Below, in pieces: positions 18,894 through 26,862 of a stretch of DNA of 64,000 bases (position 1 is its first letter; each line of letters opens with the position of its first letter). The notes beneath the pieces are model-generated. The model saw only the letters and a list, made by a program, of their open reading frames with translations, had not been told where the DNA came from and made no database searches. The position numbers and the translations under genes are program-made. The DNA comes from Rugosimonospora africana (GTDB lineage: Bacteria; Actinomycetota; Actinomycetes; Mycobacteriales; Micromonosporaceae): NCBI RefSeq assembly GCF_016862975.1, contig NZ_BONZ01000027.1, positions 248,001 to 312,000 of the forward strand, written 5' to 3'.

Positions 18894-19963
18894 CCGTACT
18901 CGAGCAGCAGAGCGGCGACGGCGCGAAGTCGACCGAGAAGTCGACCGAGAAGCCGATCCACATTCTCTGGACGTCCGAGGGCATGAGCTGTGACGGCGAC
19001 ACGGTCTCGGTGACGGCGGCCCAACTGCCCAGCATCGAGGACGTGCTGACCGGGCTGGTACCCGGGCTGCCGAAAGTGGTGCTGCACAACAAGGTGCTGG
19101 CCGCCGAGACCGGCGACGAGTTCATGGCCGCGTTCCACAAGGCGGCGGCCGGCGAACTGGATCCGTTCATCTTCGTGGTCGAGGGGTCGATACCCAACGA
19201 GAAAATCAACGGCGACGGGTACTGGTCGTCGATGGGCAACGATCCGGCGACGGGCGAACCCATCACGTTGCCGGAGTGGATCGACCGGCTCGCGCCGCGC
19301 GCGTGGGCCGTGCTCGCCGCCGGTACCTGCGCCACCTACGGCGGCATCCACGCGATGGCCGGCAACCCCACCGGTTGCATGGGCCTCGCCGACTACCTCG
19401 GCTGGAACTTCCGCTCGGCCGGCGGGCTGCCCATCGTGAACGTACCCGGCTGCCCGGTGCAGCCGGACAACTTCATGGAGACCCTGACCTGGCTGCTGTA
19501 CCAGGCGGCCGGCGCGGCACCGACCATCCCGCTGGACGAGCAGCTGCGCCCGACCTGGCTGTTCGGCAAGACCGTGCACGAGGGCTGCGACCGTGCCGGC
19601 TACTACGAGCAGGGCGACTTCGCCCGCGACTACAACTCGCCGAAGTGTCTGGTGATGACGGGCTGCTGGGGACCGGTGGTCGACTGCAACGTCACCAAAC
19701 GCGGCTGGATGGACGGCATCGGGGGCTGCCCGAACGTCGGCGGGATCTGCATCGGCTGCACCATGCCCGGGTTCCCGGACAAGTTCATGCCGTTCATGGA
19801 CCAGCCGCCGGGCGCCACCGTGTCGGTCGCGATCGCCGGCACGTACGGCTCGCTGATCCGCAGGCTGCGGTCCATCACCAACAAGACCGTCAACGAGGAG
19901 CCCCGGTGGCACCACAACCGGGCCGAGCTGACCAGCGGGTACCAGCCGCGCTGGCCGCGCTAG
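18890..19963 (+). CDS. hhyS: Group 1h [NiFe]-hydrogenase small subunit
   Basis: 357-residue iron-sulfur subunit passing electrons from the NiFe site. There is no Tat signal: the N-terminus is a short Lys/Glu/Ser leader followed by 'IHILWTSEGMSCDGDTVSVT'. Proximal cluster ligands are C34, C147 (AAGTCATYGG) and C188 (VPGCPVQPDNF), with Asp37 where other hydrogenases have Cys (CxxD). This three-Cys-one-Asp proximal site is the hallmark of actinobacterial high-affinity hydrogenases such as R. eutropha AH. Distal and medial ligands are H230, C233, C253, C259 and C266/C280/C287/C290. The start is a GTG overlapping the previous stop. Confidence 0.96.
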   Translation: MTVLEQQSGDGAKSTEKSTEKPIHILWTSEGMSCDGDTVSVTAAQLPSIEDVLTGLVPGLPKVVLHNKVLAAETGDEFMAAFHKAAAGELDPFIFVVEGSIPNEKINGDGYWSSMGNDPATGEPITLPEWIDRLAPRAWAVLAAGTCATYGGIHAMAGNPTGCMGLADYLGWNFRSAGGLPIVNVPGCPVQPDNFMETLTWLLYQAAGAAPTIPLDEQLRPTWLFGKTVHEGCDRAGYYEQGDFARDYNSPKCLVMTGCWGPVVDCNVTKRGWMDGIGGCPNVGGICIGCTMPGFPDKFMPFMDQPPGATVSVAIAGTYGSLIRRLRSITNKTVNEEPRWHHNRAELTSGYQPRWPR

Positions 19964-20002
19964 AGCCGGCCGTCAAGCCGGACCGACAGGAGGACACCGA
20001 CG

Positions 20003-21805
20003 GTGAGCCAGACGTTGAAGGCGAACAAGGCGCAGGCGGAGACCCGCGAACTCGTCGACATGTCGTGGGACCCGATCACCCGCATCATCGGCAATCTAGG
20101 CATCTACACGAAGATTGACTTCAACAACCAGGAAGTCGTCGAGTGCAAGAGCACCTCGTCGATGTTTCGCGGGTACAGCGTCTTCATGAGGGGCAAGGAC
20201 CCCCGCGACTCGCACTTCATCACGAGCCGGATCTGTGGCATCTGCGGCGACAACCACGCCACCTGCTCGGTGTACGCGCAGAACATGGCCTACGGCGTCA
20301 AGCCGCCCCCGCTCGCGGAATGGATCATCAACCTCGGCGAAGCCGCGGAGTTCATGTTCGACCACACCATCTTCCAGGACAACCTGGTGTTCGTGGACTT
20401 CTGCGAGCAGATGGTGAAGGAGACGAACCCGAGCCTCCTGCGCCGCGCGGAGAAGACTCCCGCCCCGCACGGCGACATCCACGGGTTCAAGACGATCGCG
20501 GACATCATGCGCGCGTTCAACCCGTTCACCGGCCTGATGTACCGCGAAGCGCTGCAGATGAGCCGCCTGACCCGGGAAATGTTCTGTCTCATGGAGGGGC
20601 GCCACGTGCACCCGTCCACGCTGTACCCGGGCGGGGTCGGGACGGTGGCCACGCCGCAGGTGTTCACCGACTATCTGGTACGCCTGCTGAAGGTGCTGGA
20701 CTTCGTGAAGAAGGCCGTGCCGTGCAACGACGACGTGTTCGACTTCTTCTACGAGGCGCTGCCCGGCTACGAGGAAGTCGGCCGGCGGCGCATCATGCTC
20801 GGCTGCTGGGGCGCGTTCAACAACCCGCACCACGTCGACTACGACTACCGGAACATGAACGACTGGGGCGCGGAGATGTTCGTGACCCCGGGCATCGTGC
20901 TGGACGGCAAGCTGCTGACCACCAAGCTGGTCGACATCAACCTCGGCATCCGCATCCTGCTCGGCAGCTCGTACTACGACGACTGGGTGGGCGAGGAAAC
21001 GTTCGTCACCCACGACCCGCTGGGCAACCCGATCGACCAGCGGCACCCGTGGAACCAGACGACGCTGCCCCGCCCGCAGAAGCGCGACCTGGAAAACGGC
21101 AACTACTCCTGGGTGATGAGCCCGCGTTGGTTCAACCCGGCCACGAAGGAACACCTGGCGCTGGACACCGGTGGCGGGCCGCTGGCCCGGCTGTGGGCGA
21201 CGGCGCTGGCGGGCAAGGTAGACATCGGTACGGTCAAGGCCACCGGTCGCAGCGTCCAGATCAACCTGCCGCGCAGCGCCGCCTTCCCGGAGATGCAACT
21301 GGAGTGGAAGGTTCCACAGTGGTCCAACACCCTGGAACGGGACCGGGCCCGGGTGTACTTCATCGCGTACGCGGCCGCCGCGGCACTGTACTTCGTCGAG
21401 CACGCGCTGGCCGAGGTGAGGGCGGGCAACACCAAGGTTTTCTCCGACTTCACGGTGCCGGACGAGGCGATCGGGTGCGGCTTCCACGAGGCGGTGCGCG
21501 GAGTGCTCTCGCACCACCTGGTCATCCGCGACGGCAAGATAGCCAACTACCACCCGTACCCGCCCACGCCGTGGAACGCCAGCCCCCGCGACAAGTACGG
21601 CACGCCGGGACCGTACGAGGACGCGGTGACCGGGATGCACATCTTCGAGGAGAACGGCCGGGACAAGTTCAAGGGCATCGACATCATGCGTACCGTGCGC
21701 AGCTTCGACCCGTGCCTGCCCTGCGGGGTGCACATGTACCTGGGCGACGGCGCGGTGGTCAAGCGGCTGCATTCACCGACGCTCGGTACGAGCGTGGGTG
21801 GCTAG
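20003..21805 (+). CDS. hhyL: Group 1h [NiFe]-hydrogenase large subunit
   Basis: 600-residue catalytic subunit that splits H2. The NiFe ligands lie in L1 'RICGICGDNH' (C78, C81) and L2 'DPCLPCGVH' (C571, C574, H577). A 23-residue C-terminal extension follows His577 and must be clipped by the maturation protease once Ni is inserted. Length and motifs match HhyL of the atmospheric-H2-oxidising group 1h. A GTG start at 20003 follows an excellent AGGAGG at 19988-19993, 39 bases after hhyS. It uses HypA-E encoded downstream. Confidence 0.97.
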   Translation: MSQTLKANKAQAETRELVDMSWDPITRIIGNLGIYTKIDFNNQEVVECKSTSSMFRGYSVFMRGKDPRDSHFITSRICGICGDNHATCSVYAQNMAYGVKPPPLAEWIINLGEAAEFMFDHTIFQDNLVFVDFCEQMVKETNPSLLRRAEKTPAPHGDIHGFKTIADIMRAFNPFTGLMYREALQMSRLTREMFCLMEGRHVHPSTLYPGGVGTVATPQVFTDYLVRLLKVLDFVKKAVPCNDDVFDFFYEALPGYEEVGRRRIMLGCWGAFNNPHHVDYDYRNMNDWGAEMFVTPGIVLDGKLLTTKLVDINLGIRILLGSSYYDDWVGEETFVTHDPLGNPIDQRHPWNQTTLPRPQKRDLENGNYSWVMSPRWFNPATKEHLALDTGGGPLARLWATALAGKVDIGTVKATGRSVQINLPRSAAFPEMQLEWKVPQWSNTLERDRARVYFIAYAAAAALYFVEHALAEVRAGNTKVFSDFTVPDEAIGCGFHEAVRGVLSHHLVIRDGKIANYHPYPPTPWNASPRDKYGTPGPYEDAVTGMHIFEENGRDKFKGIDIMRTVRSFDPCLPCGVHMYLGDGAVVKRLHSPTLGTSVGG

Positions 21806-21810
21806 TCACG

Positions 21811-22392
21811 ATGTCGGTGAGCAGCCAGATGTCGGTGAACGGCCAGCGGGAGCTGGAGCGCGTGCGCACGGTCGAGGAGCGGCTGGAGCGGGTCGAGGCG
21901 CTGCCCGAACCGGCCCGGGGAACGGCGGTGGCACTCGTTCAGGCGCTGCTCGCGCTGTACGGCGACGGACTGGACCGGATGGCCTCGGCGGGTCGCCGTA
22001 CCGGTGGCGAGGCGTTCGCCGCCGACCTGGTCGGCGACGACCTCGTGGCGCATCTCCTGCTGCTGCACGGCCTGCACCCGCAGGAGGCGCCGGAGCGCAT
22101 CGGCCGGGCGATCGACCGGTTGGGCTCCCGGCTGCACGGGGCGCGGGCGCGGCTGGTCGAGGTGACCGGCGGCGTCGCGCGGCTGCGGGTCGGCAACGTC
22201 AGCGGGTGCGGGTCGTCGCGGGCGGCTGTCGAGGAGGTGTTGACGGAGGCGGTACGCGCGGCGGCTCCGGAGGTCACCGGCGTCGAGGTGGAGTACGAAC
22301 AGCGGCAGCCGGCCCTGATCCCGCTCGACAGCCTGCGCCGGCACGCCACGGTGGCGGCACGGCCGGTGCGGACGGAGCCCGAGCAGGTATGA
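21811..22392 (+). CDS. NifU-C-like accessory protein of the hydrogenase operon
   Basis: 193 residues. A helical N-terminal half ('ELERVRTVEERLERVEALPE') is joined to a NifU C-terminal-type domain at about 105-180 ('RVGNVSGCGSSRAAVEEVLT', 'PEVTGVEVEYEQ'). NifU scaffolds have CxxC at this place; here only the second Cys remains (V-S-G-C), so it cannot hold a cluster with two Cys per chain in the usual way. It is probably an assembly or electron-transfer helper specific to HhySL. The start is 5 bases after hhyL; the stop overlaps the next gene (ATGA). Confidence 0.8.
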   Translation: MSVSSQMSVNGQRELERVRTVEERLERVEALPEPARGTAVALVQALLALYGDGLDRMASAGRRTGGEAFAADLVGDDLVAHLLLLHGLHPQEAPERIGRAIDRLGSRLHGARARLVEVTGGVARLRVGNVSGCGSSRAAVEEVLTEAVRAAAPEVTGVEVEYEQRQPALIPLDSLRRHATVAARPVRTEPEQV

Positions 22393-23186
22393 GCACGACG
22401 AGCGGGCCCTCCGGCCTGTACCGCCTCATCGCCGGCGCGGCGGACTCGTCCGGCGGAAGCGGTGCCGGCGGTGCCGATGTTGCCGGCGGTACCGACGGTA
22501 CCGACGCCGAACAGTGCCAACTGTGCGCCGAACCAATCGCCGACGGGCACCGGCACCTGCTGGACACCGTGGCGCGTACGCTGCGGTGCGCCTGCCACGC
22601 CTGCGTCGTGCTGTTCGACCGCGCCACGGCCGGCGGCCGGCACTACCGGCTCGTCCCGGACCGGCGCTGGTACCTGCCTGAGTTCGTGCTCGACGACGCG
22701 GCCTGGGAGCGGCTGCGCCTGCCGGTGGACATGGCGTTCTTCTTCTACGACAGCCGCGCCGGCCGGGTCGTGGCGTTCTACCCGAGCCCGGCAGGGGCCG
22801 TCGAATCGGGCCTGGAACTCGACAGCTGGGCCAGCCTCGTGCGCGCCAACCCGGTGCTGGACACGATGCAGCCAGACACCGAGGCTCTTCTGGTCAACCG
22901 GTCGCGCGATGCCCGCGATTACTGGCTGGTACCCATCGACGACTGCTACGCGCTCGTCGGGCTGATCCGCACTCACTGGTCCGGACTGTCCGGCGGCCAG
23001 CGGGTCTGGGACGAGACGGCCGCGTACGTCCGGCGGCTGCACGACCGGGCGCGGACCGTCCGCGCCCGCCGGCACGAATCCCCGGCAGGCGCGGCCAACG
23101 CGGCAACCGCAGCGAAGCCGGCAGCCCCAGCAAAGCCGGCCGCCCCAGCGACGCCGGCATCCACAGTGGAGGGAGCGCTCCGATGA
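22389..23186 (+). CDS. DUF5947-like Cys-rich accessory protein
   Basis: 265 residues. A Gly/Asp-rich leader precedes a metal-site-like cluster, 'CQLCAEPI' (C43, C46) and 'LRCACHACVVLFD' (C67, C69, C72), followed by a mixed domain ('YRLVPDRRWYLPEFVL', 'MAFFFYDSRAGRVVAFYPSP') and an Ala/Pro/Lys-rich tail from about 235. The spacing suggests a zinc or iron-sulfur site. From memory this belongs to DUF5947, which travels with hhySL; the function is unknown. It overlaps both neighbours by four bases. Confidence 0.78.
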   Translation: MSTTSGPSGLYRLIAGAADSSGGSGAGGADVAGGTDGTDAEQCQLCAEPIADGHRHLLDTVARTLRCACHACVVLFDRATAGGRHYRLVPDRRWYLPEFVLDDAAWERLRLPVDMAFFFYDSRAGRVVAFYPSPAGAVESGLELDSWASLVRANPVLDTMQPDTEALLVNRSRDARDYWLVPIDDCYALVGLIRTHWSGLSGGQRVWDETAAYVRRLHDRARTVRARRHESPAGAANAATAAKPAAPAKPAAPATPASTVEGALR

Positions 23187-23467
23187 GCGGAGATGGCGGA
23201 GTCAGCCGAGAAGACGAAGTTAGCCGAGAAGACGAAGTTAGCCGAGAAGACGAAGTCCGCGCGGACATCAGTGTCGGGCGGCCGGACGTGTCACCGTCCC
23301 TGCCGTCTCACACCAAGGGTGTCGGCGAGGGCAACGCGCGTGGCAACTACTACAAGCAACGCGGACACCTGCCCGACGGGCGTTCCACGGCGGCCCGGTC
23401 CACGGGCATCAACCCGCACCGGCGCGAACCGATCGCGCCCGGCATGCCCAACCTCTCGCCGGCCTGA
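23183..23467 (+). CDS. Small hydrogenase-operon protein of unknown function
   Basis: 94 residues. It begins with three exact copies of 'SREDEV' (18-bp DNA repeats at 23201-23254). A polar conserved-looking part follows: 'SHTKGVGEGNARGNYYKQRG' and 'RSTGINPHRREPIAPGMPNL'. No cysteine or membrane segment. Its place between DUF5947- and DUF6084-like genes is typical of hhy clusters, so it is probably a real accessory protein rather than a chance frame. Confidence 0.65.
   Translation: MSGDGGVSREDEVSREDEVSREDEVRADISVGRPDVSPSLPSHTKGVGEGNARGNYYKQRGHLPDGRSTAARSTGINPHRREPIAPGMPNLSPA
23201..23254 (+). repeat. Three in-frame 18-bp tandem repeats
   Basis: Units at 23201, 23219 and 23237 (GTYAGCCGAGAAGACGAA) differ at one base only and code for V-SREDE, lengthening the small protein's N-terminus. 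Confidence 0.92.
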
Positions 23468-23482
23468 GAAGGAACCGCGACC

Positions 23483-24262
23483 GTGACCACACCGAGTGCC
23501 GTCGCCGGCACACCCGTTGGAGCACCCGCCGGTACGCATGCCGCCGTCCCGGTTCTGTCCATCGCGATCGAGTCGGCGGAGCCGGTCGATCTGGCCGCCG
23601 TGCCGACGCTCCGGTTCCGCGCGCGGGTCCACGCCGACGGGTACCCGGCGATCCGGTCACTGGCCCTCCACACCCAGCTCCGCATCGCGGCCCCGGTCCG
23701 GCGCTACGACGCGTCGAGCCAGGAGCGACTGGTGGAGCTGTTCGGGGCGCCGGACCAGTGGGGCCGGAACCTGAGGAGTCTCCTGTGGACACAGGTGACG
23801 AGCCAGGTACCCGAGTTCGACGGCGACACGGTGGTGGACATCCACGTGCCGTGCACGTACGACTTCGATGTCGTCGCGACCAAGTACCTGCACGCGCTGG
23901 ACGACGGGGACGTCCCGCTGGAGTTCCTGTTCAGCGGCACGGTCTTCTACTGCTCCGACGGTGCCGAGTCGGGCGGCGCGCTGCGGGCGGTCCGGATCCC
24001 GTGGAGCACCGAGGCGGCGTACCGGATGCCGGTACGCGTGTGGAAAGACCTGATGGCGCGGTACTTTCCCGGGACCGCGTGGCTGCGGCTCGACCACACC
24101 GTCTTCGATCGGCTCTACGGTTTCCGGGCGCGGCACGCGCTGCCCAACTGGGAGAGCGCGATCGAAGCCCTGCTGGACGCTGCCGACCGGCCGGCGGGCG
24201 ATGTCCACAATGAACCCGGTGCCGCCCAGGGATCCGGTGCCGCCCAGGGACACGGTGCCTGA
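23483..24262 (+). CDS. DUF6084-like hydrogenase accessory protein
   Basis: 259 residues. Conserved-looking blocks are 'ALHTQLRIAAPVRRYDASSQ' near 56-75, 'QWGRNLRSLLWTQVTSQVPE' near 91-110, 'HVPCTYDFDVVATKYLHALD' near 121-140 and 'EFLFSGTVFYCSDG' near 147-160; the rest is beta-rich. From memory this matches DUF6084, restricted to group 1h hydrogenase loci. There are two cysteines and no clear metal motif. GTG 23483 follows AGAAGGAA. Role unknown, perhaps assembly or a redox partner. Confidence 0.78.
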   Translation: MTTPSAVAGTPVGAPAGTHAAVPVLSIAIESAEPVDLAAVPTLRFRARVHADGYPAIRSLALHTQLRIAAPVRRYDASSQERLVELFGAPDQWGRNLRSLLWTQVTSQVPEFDGDTVVDIHVPCTYDFDVVATKYLHALDDGDVPLEFLFSGTVFYCSDGAESGGALRAVRIPWSTEAAYRMPVRVWKDLMARYFPGTAWLRLDHTVFDRLYGFRARHALPNWESAIEALLDAADRPAGDVHNEPGAAQGSGAAQGHGA

Positions 24263-25313
24263 CGTGGACATGGTTCGGCAGGTGGCCCAGGCGGTGCTCT
24301 ACGAGGGGTACCTGCTCTGGCCGTACCGGCGCTCGGCCCTGAAGAACCAGCATCGCTGGACGATCGGCGGGGTGTACCCGAGGCCGGTCGGGAGCGCGTA
24401 CGAGGCCGGTCCGCACCTGAACCAGACACAGTGCCTGGTGGAGGCGGGCCCGGACGACACGGTCGACGTGCGGGTGTGCTTTCTCCAGGTCGTCGTGCGC
24501 AACGTGAGCCGGCTGCGCCTCGGGCGGCTGGAGCCGGTACCGGAGCTGGTCGTCGGTACCGAGCGCTACCTTCCCTGGGAAGAGGCCACCGAACGGGAGG
24601 TGCTGACCGGGGAGCTGCCGCTGGCCAAGCTCGCCGAGGCGCCGTGCCACGTACCGGTCCGGATCGCGGCCGGCCGCCGCGTCGAGTGGCTACGTTCGCC
24701 CGACGACGACCGGCGGGAGGGCGCCCTCCTGCGCCAGTGGCAGGAGTTGCACGGGCGGCTGGACGTCGGCGCCGAACGGGTCGCGCCGGACCTCTACCGG
24801 CTGACCGTACGCGTCGTCAACACGACGGCGTGGTACGGCCACGACCGGCCGGGCGCGCTGCGCCGGACGTTCGTCGCGGCTCACACCGTCATCCGCACCG
24901 ACCGGGCGCGGCTGGTCTCGCAGACCGACCCGCCCGACCACCTGGCGGAGTTCGCCGCGGGCTGCGAAAACGTCGGCGCCTGGCCGGTGCTCGTCGGCGC
25001 CGAGGGCGACCGCCACGCCATGCTGTCCGCGCCGGTCATCCTGCCCGACTACCCCCGGGTCGCGCCGGAGAGCCCGGGTGACCTGTTCGACGCCACCGAG
25101 ATCGACCAGCTGCTGACCCTGAGCATTCTCACGCTCTCCGACGAGGAGCGGCGCGAGATGCGGGACAGCGACCCGCGCGCCCGGGAAATCCTGGAGCGCT
25201 GCGCGGCGCTGACCCCGGAGGAGCTGATGCGCCTGCACGGTCGGCTCCAGCGGGTCCAGCCGCTCGGGTCGGCGAGCGGGCCGGGCAGGCCTGGGGATTG
25301 GAGCCGCGCGTGA
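24255..25313 (+). CDS. Conserved hydrogenase-operon protein of unknown function
   Basis: About 352 residues from GTG 24255; earlier in-frame starts reach 24201 and would overlap the previous gene through a duplicated 'DPVPPRD' stretch. It starts 'MVRQVAQAVLYEGYLLWPYR', continues 'KNQHRWTIGGVYP', 'YRLTVRVVNTTAWYG', 'GCENVGAWPVLVG', and ends with an acidic helical segment ('LTLSILTLSDEERREMRDSD'). No transmembrane, cofactor or protease motif was found. Homologues sit at this place in hhy clusters of Streptomyces as I recall. The function is not known. Confidence 0.75.
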   Translation: MPDVDMVRQVAQAVLYEGYLLWPYRRSALKNQHRWTIGGVYPRPVGSAYEAGPHLNQTQCLVEAGPDDTVDVRVCFLQVVVRNVSRLRLGRLEPVPELVVGTERYLPWEEATEREVLTGELPLAKLAEAPCHVPVRIAAGRRVEWLRSPDDDRREGALLRQWQELHGRLDVGAERVAPDLYRLTVRVVNTTAWYGHDRPGALRRTFVAAHTVIRTDRARLVSQTDPPDHLAEFAAGCENVGAWPVLVGAEGDRHAMLSAPVILPDYPRVAPESPGDLFDATEIDQLLTLSILTLSDEERREMRDSDPRAREILERCAALTPEELMRLHGRLQRVQPLGSASGPGRPGDWSRA

Positions 25314-26557
25314 CCGCCAAGGACCGCACCGTGCCCGCCGGAAGCCAGCTCGTGCCCGCCGGAAGCCAGCCTGTGCCCGCCGGAAACCAGCCTGCCGGAA
25401 GCCAGCCCGCGCCCACCAGAAACCAGCCTGGGACCGCCGAAACCCAGCCTGGGACCGGCGGGGAATTCTGGGACGTGATGGGCAGCCGCGGCCCCGACAC
25501 CGTGACCGTGGGCGGGGTGACGGTGCGGTCGGGCAGCCGGGTCCGGCTGCGGCCACGCGGCCGCTCCGACATTTTCGACCTCGCGCTCGACGGCCGGATC
25601 GCGATCGTCGAGGCCGTCGAGCAGGACGGGGAGGGGAACGTCTTCCTCGCCGTCACCGTCGCCGACGACCCGGGTCGCGACCTCGGCGACGCGCGCATGC
25701 CCGGTCACCGGTTCTTCTACGCGCCCGAGGAGGTGCGGCCGCTGGAGCCGGGTGCCGAGGGGGCGGCCGGCGCGCGGGTGCTGGTGGCCGGCATCGGCAA
25801 CATCTTCCTGGGCGACGACGGGTTCGGCTGCGAGGTGGTCCGGCGGCTGGCCGCCGGCGCGGACACGGCCGGCGCCGATGCCGCCGCCGGTGCGGCCATG
25901 CCCGGCGTGGACATCGTCGAGTACGGGATCCGGGGCATGGACCTGGCGTACGCGTTGCTGCGTGACTACCGCGCCGCGATCCTGGTCGACGCGTCCCCGC
26001 GCGGGTACGCCCCGGGAACGCTGACCGTCATCGAGCCGAGCGCCCCGTCGACCGGCAGCGTCGACCTGCAGACCCACGGCATGGATCCGGTACGGGTACT
26101 GGCCCTGGCGCGGGAGTTCGGCGGCAGCCCTGCCCGGACGTACGTGGTGTGCTGCGAACCCGGGTTCATTCCGGACACCGGAGCCGACGAAGAGGTCGTC
26201 GTCGGGTTGAGCGCGCCGGTGCGCGGTGCGCTGGACGCGGCTGTCGGGATGGTCAAGTCCCTGGCGGCGGAGATTCTCGCCGAGTCCGCCGGGGCGTTTG
26301 TCGCAGTGCCGGACCTCAGAGGCGGTCCGGACGGGAAGGGCGGTGAGGCGCGTGAAGAAAACGCTGTCGTCGATCGGGATCGTGGCGGGCGTGGCGATGC
26401 TCGCGGTGGTGGCCCGGCAGTGGCCGGAGATCCGCCGGTACCTGAAGATGCGCCAGATGTAGGTGCGCCAGACGTGAGTGCGCCAGATGTGAGTGCGCCA
26501 GACGTGGTGGTCCGGCGGGAAAGGAGCGCGGTCGATGTGCCTGGGCATTCCCGGTGA
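25310..26557 (+). CDS. Hydrogenase maturation protease with N-terminal extra domain and long read-through tail
   Basis: 415 residues. Residues 1-50 are PAGSQP-type repeats; 52-145 form a small domain ('MGSRGPDTVTVGGVTVRSGS', 'GRIAIVEAVEQDGEGNVFLA') typical of this fusion. 156-340 is the HyaD/HupD protease ('VLVAGIGNIFLGDDGFGCEV', 'YGIRGMDLAYALL', 'LQTHGMDPVRVLAL') that trims HhyL. The last 65-75 residues are an Arg/Asp/Pro tail with four APDV units that runs through the whole next gene and 23 bp into hypC, so the natural stop may have been lost by frameshift or the tail may be real. The GTG start overlaps the previous stop. Confidence 0.82.
   Translation: MTAKDRTVPAGSQLVPAGSQPVPAGNQPAGSQPAPTRNQPGTAETQPGTGGEFWDVMGSRGPDTVTVGGVTVRSGSRVRLRPRGRSDIFDLALDGRIAIVEAVEQDGEGNVFLAVTVADDPGRDLGDARMPGHRFFYAPEEVRPLEPGAEGAAGARVLVAGIGNIFLGDDGFGCEVVRRLAAGADTAGADAAAGAAMPGVDIVEYGIRGMDLAYALLRDYRAAILVDASPRGYAPGTLTVIEPSAPSTGSVDLQTHGMDPVRVLALAREFGGSPARTYVVCCEPGFIPDTGADEEVVVGLSAPVRGALDAAVGMVKSLAAEILAESAGAFVAVPDLRGGPDGKGGEAREENAVVDRDRGGRGDARGGGPAVAGDPPVPEDAPDVGAPDVSAPDVSAPDVVVRRERSAVDVPGHSR
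26352..26462 (+). CDS. 36-residue single-pass membrane peptide (DUF6893-like), nested in the protease frame
   Basis: A GTG-started ORF encoding 'MKKTLSSIGIVAGVAMLAVV' followed by 'ARQWPEIRRYLKMRQM': one transmembrane helix and a basic C-terminus. From memory this pattern matches the DUF6893 small proteins found at this position in hhy operons. It lies entirely inside the 3' end of the maturation protease frame, in another phase. A plausible role is to hold the soluble HhySL complex near the membrane or quinone pool (inference). Confidence 0.7.
   Translation: MKKTLSSIGIVAGVAMLAVVARQWPEIRRYLKMRQM
26448..26507 (+). repeat. Four 15-bp tandem repeats
   Basis: Units RTGCGCCAGAYGTRR start at 26448, 26463, 26478 and 26493. 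They supply the last codons and stop of the small membrane peptide and, in the protease frame, an APDV(G/S) repeat. Confidence 0.9.
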
Positions 26558-26807
26558 GCTGGTGGACACCGTCGACGAGCAGCCCGATCTCGCGGTGGTG
26601 ATGGTCAGCGGCGTACGCCGGAAAATCAACGTCGCGCTGCTGTCCGATCAGGACCTGCGGCTGGGCGACTGGGTGCTGGTCCACGTCGGGTTCGCGCTGT
26701 CGAAGATTTCCGAGGACGAGGCACGGGCCGTGCTGTCGTTCCTGTCCAGCCTCGGCACTCCGTACGACGACGAGCTGAACGCGTTGCGGGAATCGAACAT
26801 CGGCTAG
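26535..26807 (+). CDS. hypC: Hydrogenase maturation chaperone HypC
   Basis: 90 residues starting 'MCLGIPGELVDTVDEQPDLA', with the essential Cys2 of the MCxxxP motif, and 'LRLGDWVLVHVGFALSKIS' near 55-73. It forms the HypCD complex that carries the Fe(CN)2CO unit to HhyL. An AAAGGAG ribosome site lies just ahead of ATG 26535. The last bases of the protease frame overlap its start region. Confidence 0.95.
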   Translation: MCLGIPGELVDTVDEQPDLAVVMVSGVRRKINVALLSDQDLRLGDWVLVHVGFALSKISEDEARAVLSFLSSLGTPYDDELNALRESNIG

Positions 26808-26862
26808 GGCCGCCAGACCCGCCCGGGTTGCGGGCGGGCAGGTGAGCGGGGAAGGGACACAC

